A stretch of DNA of 8,294 bases from Bilophila wadsworthia ATCC 49260. Its GTDB lineage: Bacteria; Desulfobacterota; Desulfovibrionia; Desulfovibrionales; Desulfovibrionaceae. Below the pieces are notes generated by a model. It did not search any database, was not told where the DNA came from, and saw nothing but the letters and a program-made list of their open reading frames with translations. This document shows positions 6,306 to 8,294 of this stretch, in pieces. Where the stretch lies: the NCBI RefSeq assembly GCF_000701705.1, contig NZ_JNJP01000119.1:1-8294 (forward strand). Direction: 5' to 3'. Every line of letters starts with the position of its first letter. The first letter of the stretch is position 1. The position numbers and the translations under genes were made by a program.

Positions 6306-6316
6306 TGTCAGCGGGT
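6303..6316 (+). repeat. Putative attR core (14-bp direct repeat, right copy)
   Basis: ATATGTCAGCGGGT is identical to 87-100 and in the same orientation. It ends 18 bp before the mor stop codon, so the mor reading frame is intact. Confidence 0.65.
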
Positions 6317-6334
6317 GGAATTGACGGGGAACGG

Positions 6335-6772
6335 TCATAACAGCCGCCCTTGCCGTTGTAGCGGAAAAAGAGAAGTTTTCTCTTCCGGGACACGGTGCAA
6401 CACGCGCCAAACGTGCCTGTCTGAAAGATGGTATTTAAGGGCAAGCCCCGTTACGATCTCACGCTCAGACAGTCCCGCGCGGGCCATTGCGTCCCGATCC
6501 CTGATAAGGGCCGCGTCGCGTTCATCGGCGGCGGCCTGCCTGCATGTAGGAACGTAAAGGTTCGTCCCCGCATATTCACGGCAAAGGGCTTTTGCCGCAT
6601 CCTCCCCAATCATATCACAGAGTTTCTTATAGCGGGCTTCTCCGACTGGCGTCAGCCGCATGGGCACAGGGATCGTCGTTCCGCCGAGAGCCCTTATAAG
6701 ACGCAGGGTCACGGCGGGGCCAAGGCGATCAATGATGTCGCGGGCGTTGCGAGGCAGGCGCTCGTCAGACAT
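6335..6772 (-). CDS. mor: Mor-family transcription activator of Mu-like phage
   Basis: This 145-residue protein has the typical Mor/C layout: an N-terminal dimerisation region, the beta segment YAGTNLYVPTC (about 68-77), and a C-terminal helix-turn-helix (about 100-125, GLSEREIVTGLALKYHLSDR). In Mu, Mor binds as a dimer upstream of the middle promoter Pm and switches on the C activator and then the late genes. The start at 6772 is supported by GGGAGA about 7 bases upstream and by a TAATG overlap with the stop of the preceding GemA gene. The frame is open upstream to 6898, but that part overlaps GemA and looks like an unused extension. The stop is only 18 bp from the putative attR. Confidence 0.85.
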   Translation of the reverse strand: MSDERLPRNARDIIDRLGPAVTLRLIRALGGTTIPVPMRLTPVGEARYKKLCDMIGEDAAKALCREYAGTNLYVPTCRQAAADERDAALIRDRDAMARAGLSEREIVTGLALKYHLSDRHVWRVLHRVPEEKTSLFPLQRQGRLL

Positions 6773-7164
6773 TACGCTTTCTCCCGCGCCCGCTGGTGCT
6801 TGACCAGAGCCGTGATCACGCCGCCGAGCTGCTCGCCGTCGAGCCACGGGATGCGCACGCCATACATTTTTTCCGCGATAGATTCGACGTATGCCCATGA
6901 CTTTTTGGTGTCGAGACGCAGGGCGTTGATCTTGCCGAGCAGATTTTCAAACTCCGGGCGCACCTTCGGCCCCTTCGGACGGCTGTCCTTCCATCCACGC
7001 TTGCGCAAAGCCGCGACGAGCATAACCAACTGGCGATCGGTGCAGTCCGCCGAGGAGCGCTTGCCTGTCAGATTTTGCAGCATGGCGCGGTACGTGTCAT
7101 CGTCAAGGCCAAGGTCTTTACGGGCGATATGCAATTTTGCCATGAGAGAACGTCTGGTTTTCAT
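6772..7164 (-). CDS. gemA: GemA / gp16-family regulatory protein of Mu-like phage (DUF1018)
   Basis: This 130-residue protein starts with the family signature: a basic N-terminus, then LHIARKDLGLDDDTYRAML, then LTGKRSSADCTDRQL. A conserved GW (GWKD) and a helical C-terminal half (RIPWLDGEQLGGVITAL) follow. In Mu, GemA affects host gene expression and DNA supercoiling and is transcribed early, just before mor. GAGGTG upstream of the ATG at 7164 is a good ribosome binding site. It follows the preceding gene with a one-base gap and overlaps mor by one base. Confidence 0.85.
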   Translation of the reverse strand: MKTRRSLMAKLHIARKDLGLDDDTYRAMLQNLTGKRSSADCTDRQLVMLVAALRKRGWKDSRPKGPKVRPEFENLLGKINALRLDTKKSWAYVESIAEKMYGVRIPWLDGEQLGGVITALVKHQRAREKA

Positions 7165-7165
7165 T

Positions 7166-7582
7166 TTAACACCTCACAAGGTGGTCAACGGGGTGAAGCT
7201 CAACGCCGCCGTACAGCATGACGGCGACATACCAAAGGCCGTCGGCGGCGCGGATGGGCGCGCTGGCGACGTAGCCCGTCCAGACCGGCGACGCGCCGGG
7301 AATGCCGCGCGGCACTTTGACGCGGGCCTTCACAGGCAGGTCCGGCATGGCTACCGGGGCAATCTCGCCGCCCGCCGCGAACTCGGCGGCAAGGGCGGCG
7401 ACTTCATCGGCGCAAAGGAACAGCTTTCGATCCTCCAGATCGTACCAGCGCCGGTCGAGCCGGACCCGGAAGCGCCCGGCGGGGCCGCCGTGATTTTCCG
7501 CCGGGGAAAGCTCGATCTTCATGCGGATGGTGCAAAAACGTACACCAATAGAGCCACAGAATTTTTTATCCGAGCGTGTCAT
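7166..7582 (-). CDS. Mu-like early-region protein of unknown function
   Basis: I do not recognise this 138-residue, GC-rich protein. It looks beta-rich, with repeated short strands (RFRVRLDRRWYDLEDRKLFL, KARVKVPRG, WYVAVMLYGGVELHPVDHL) and an alanine-rich helix (CADEVAALAAEFAAGG). There is no signal or membrane segment. The start at 7582 makes an ATGA overlap with the stop of the upstream gene. An ATG at 7522 (MKIELSPAEN) is an alternative start. A GTG at 7591 is also in frame. The tight junctions on both sides place it in the early operon ahead of gemA. Confidence 0.65.
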   Translation of the reverse strand: MTRSDKKFCGSIGVRFCTIRMKIELSPAENHGGPAGRFRVRLDRRWYDLEDRKLFLCADEVAALAAEFAAGGEIAPVAMPDLPVKARVKVPRGIPGASPVWTGYVASAPIRAADGLWYVAVMLYGGVELHPVDHLVRC

Positions 7583-7785
7583 TTTCCGCACCGTTCCCGC
7601 GCGGCCTTCGGCGTGGGGGCCGTCGGGGCCACGGCATTAAGAGCGTCACAGCACACCTTGAGCATGTTCTCGGCGGCGTCCGGGGCGTCTTTATCAATAA
7701 AAAAAGTCGCCACGATACGCTTCTTTGCCGTGTCCTGAATGGCGGGAATGCCAGCGCCGGAGCGGGTGGGGATGAAACGGGGCAT
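7579..7785 (-). CDS. Small Mu-like early-region protein, unknown function
   Basis: This 68-residue protein starts MPRFIPTRSGAGIPAI and ends in a basic tail (PKAARERCGK). I recognise no family. AAGGA about 7 bases upstream of the ATG at 7785 is a good ribosome binding site. Its stop overlaps the next start as ATGA. The middle (KKRIVATFFIDKDAPDAAEN) could form strand-turn-helix. A longer frame over 7566-7865 on the same strand lacks a comparable ribosome binding site and runs through the hairpins upstream. Confidence 0.6.
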   Translation of the reverse strand: MPRFIPTRSGAGIPAIQDTAKKRIVATFFIDKDAPDAAENMLKVCCDALNAVAPTAPTPKAARERCGK

Positions 7786-7822
7786 ATGTATCCTTCCTTT
7801 TTTTCTTGCTTGTGCTCGTCAG

Positions 7823-7858
7823 GCCGGAAATCATCCGGCGACGGCCCGTGTGGGCCGT
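7823..7858. other. Two tandem GC-rich hairpins between phage genes
   Basis: GCCGGA (7823-7828) pairs with TCCGGC (7834-7839), and ACGGCCC (7841-7847) pairs perfectly with GGGCCGT (7852-7858) across a GTGT loop. They lie in the only real gap (7786-7868) of the minus-strand gene run. No T-tract follows on the minus strand, so they may stabilise or partly terminate the transcript rather than end it. Confidence 0.5.
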
Positions 7859-7868
7859 TTCGCACTGT

Positions 7869-8210
7869 TTATCTGGCTAAAAGCCTGTCTATCTTTTTTT
7901 CTATGATGTTCTGCTCGTCGATGAGCTTCTTCATCTTTTTCTTCCATACACAAAATTCTTCTATGTCTCCCGGTTGTGCGTTTGCGAGTATACACCGCTG
8001 CTTGCTGAGTTCCTCGTCGCGTTTCATGAGCATTTTAAACTGGTTATCCCTATATATCTCTTTACATTCAGAAATAACGGAGTTCACATTCAAAAACGGG
8101 CTAACGGAGAGAAATGCCTCTATGATGACTTCTTTGGAAAACGTCAGGAGCTTTCTTACAGCTTCACCTTCCGTCGACGCGGGCGAGGAAGTGCGGACTG
8201 CGGACATCAT
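7869..8210 (-). CDS. Mu-like early-region protein of unknown function, helical
   Basis: This protein has 113 residues from the ATG at 8210, or 112 from 8207. AGGAGG lies 4 bases before the first ATG and 7 before the second, so either may be used. The first overlaps the stop of the upstream frame as ATGA. The protein looks mostly helical, and its lysine- and glutamate-rich C-terminus (WKKKMKKLIDEQNIIEKKID) is a likely coiled coil. The gene is clearly AT-richer than the genes after it, so it may have a different origin. No family is recognised. Confidence 0.6.
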   Translation of the reverse strand: MMSAVRTSSPASTEGEAVRKLLTFSKEVIIEAFLSVSPFLNVNSVISECKEIYRDNQFKMLMKRDEELSKQRCILANAQPGDIEEFCVWKKKMKKLIDEQNIIEKKIDRLLAR

Positions 8211-8294
8211 TCTTCCTCCTTTTCACCGTCACCCCCGGAGAACGACGTTGCTCCGTAGAAGTAGATCATTCCATCTGACGTTTTCATGTGGATA
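8207..8294 (-). CDS. 3' end of an upstream phage gene, cut by the window edge
   Basis: An open frame enters from the right edge and ends at TGA 8207-8209, overlapping the next start as ATGA. The visible residues include MIYFYGATSFSGGDGEKEEE. An in-frame ATG at 8285-8287 could be an internal methionine. The acidic tail also encodes the AGGAGG ribosome binding site of the next gene, the packing expected in a phage operon. The product is unknown. Confidence 0.5.
   Translation of the reverse strand, partial: IHMKTSDGMIYFYGATSFSGGDGEKEEE

Larger units (their letters stand above)
87..6316 (+). mobile_element. Putative 6.2-kb integrative element (satellite-like)
   Basis: The element is delimited by an exact 14-bp direct repeat, ATATGTCAGCGGGT, at 87-100 and 6303-6316. 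Inside are a complete tyrosine recombinase, a Toprim primase fused to a P-loop ATPase, a LexA-type DNA-binding protein, a small unknown protein and a probable small RNA. The right arm contains an IHF consensus match about 40 bp from the core, as in many phage attachment sites, and the two arms share short inverted motifs. There are no structural, lysis or packaging genes, so it is not a complete phage. A satellite, a plasmid-like integrative element or a decayed prophage are all possible. The boundaries rest on the repeat alone. Confidence 0.7.
6335..8294 (-). mobile_element. Mu-like prophage, distal early region (partial)
   Basis: The minus strand carries a tightly packed run of small genes ending in a GemA-family gene followed directly by a Mor-family gene, the order known from phage Mu. 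The transposase genes A and B and the repressor would lie to the right of the window. The structural genes should follow mor, but within the window they are replaced by the integrative element. Confidence 0.7.

Noticed and set aside
6428..7738. 436-codon plus-strand frame
   Set aside because: Antisense shadow of the GC-rich mor, gemA and neighbouring genes, with proline/arginine-rich translation typical of shadows.
1..8294. CRISPR array, restriction-modification or toxin-antitoxin system
   Set aside because: No regularly spaced repeats and no nuclease, methylase or toxin-like motif in any supported gene.

Overview
The window is a mosaic of two mobile elements. The left 6.3 kb looks like a compact integrative element of about 6.2 kb. 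It is bounded by a 14-bp exact direct repeat (87-100 and 6303-6316) and carries a tyrosine recombinase, a primase/ATPase, a LexA-like DNA-binding protein, a small unknown protein and a likely small RNA. The right 2 kb (6335-8294, minus strand) is the end of the early region of a Mu-like transposable prophage: GemA (gp16 family), the middle activator Mor, and upstream small genes. The host is probably a Gram-negative, Mu-carrying bacterium. A Desulfovibrio-type relative would fit the general look of the proteins, but that is a weak guess.

Layout, left to right. 1-86: outer flank, no gene, strong competing hairpins. 87-100: putative attL. 101-600: non-coding left arm with a 16-bp palindrome, a strong rho-independent terminator (241-290) and an AT-rich stretch. 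636-917: LexA-type winged-helix protein without a protease domain. 1075-2964, 2957-5626 and 5638-5967: recombinase, primase/ATPase and an unknown small protein. Their ends overlap or nearly touch, so they probably form one operon. 5977-6162: near-consensus sigma70 promoter, structured non-coding stretch and terminator, read as a small RNA gene. 6163-6302: right arm with a full match to the IHF consensus. 6303-6316: putative attR. 6335-8294: minus-strand Mu-like genes with ATGA/TAATG junctions.

How the parts may work together (inference). The recombinase would integrate and excise the element. The primase/ATPase would support its own replication, and the LexA-like protein would be its regulator. 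No capsid, tail, lysis or packaging gene is present, so the element resembles a phage satellite or a small integrative plasmid-like element. Its right end lies 18 bp past the mor stop codon. In phage Mu the Mor-activated middle promoter sits just downstream of mor, so the insertion would separate mor from its target. Whether the Mu-like late genes continue left of position 1 cannot be seen here.
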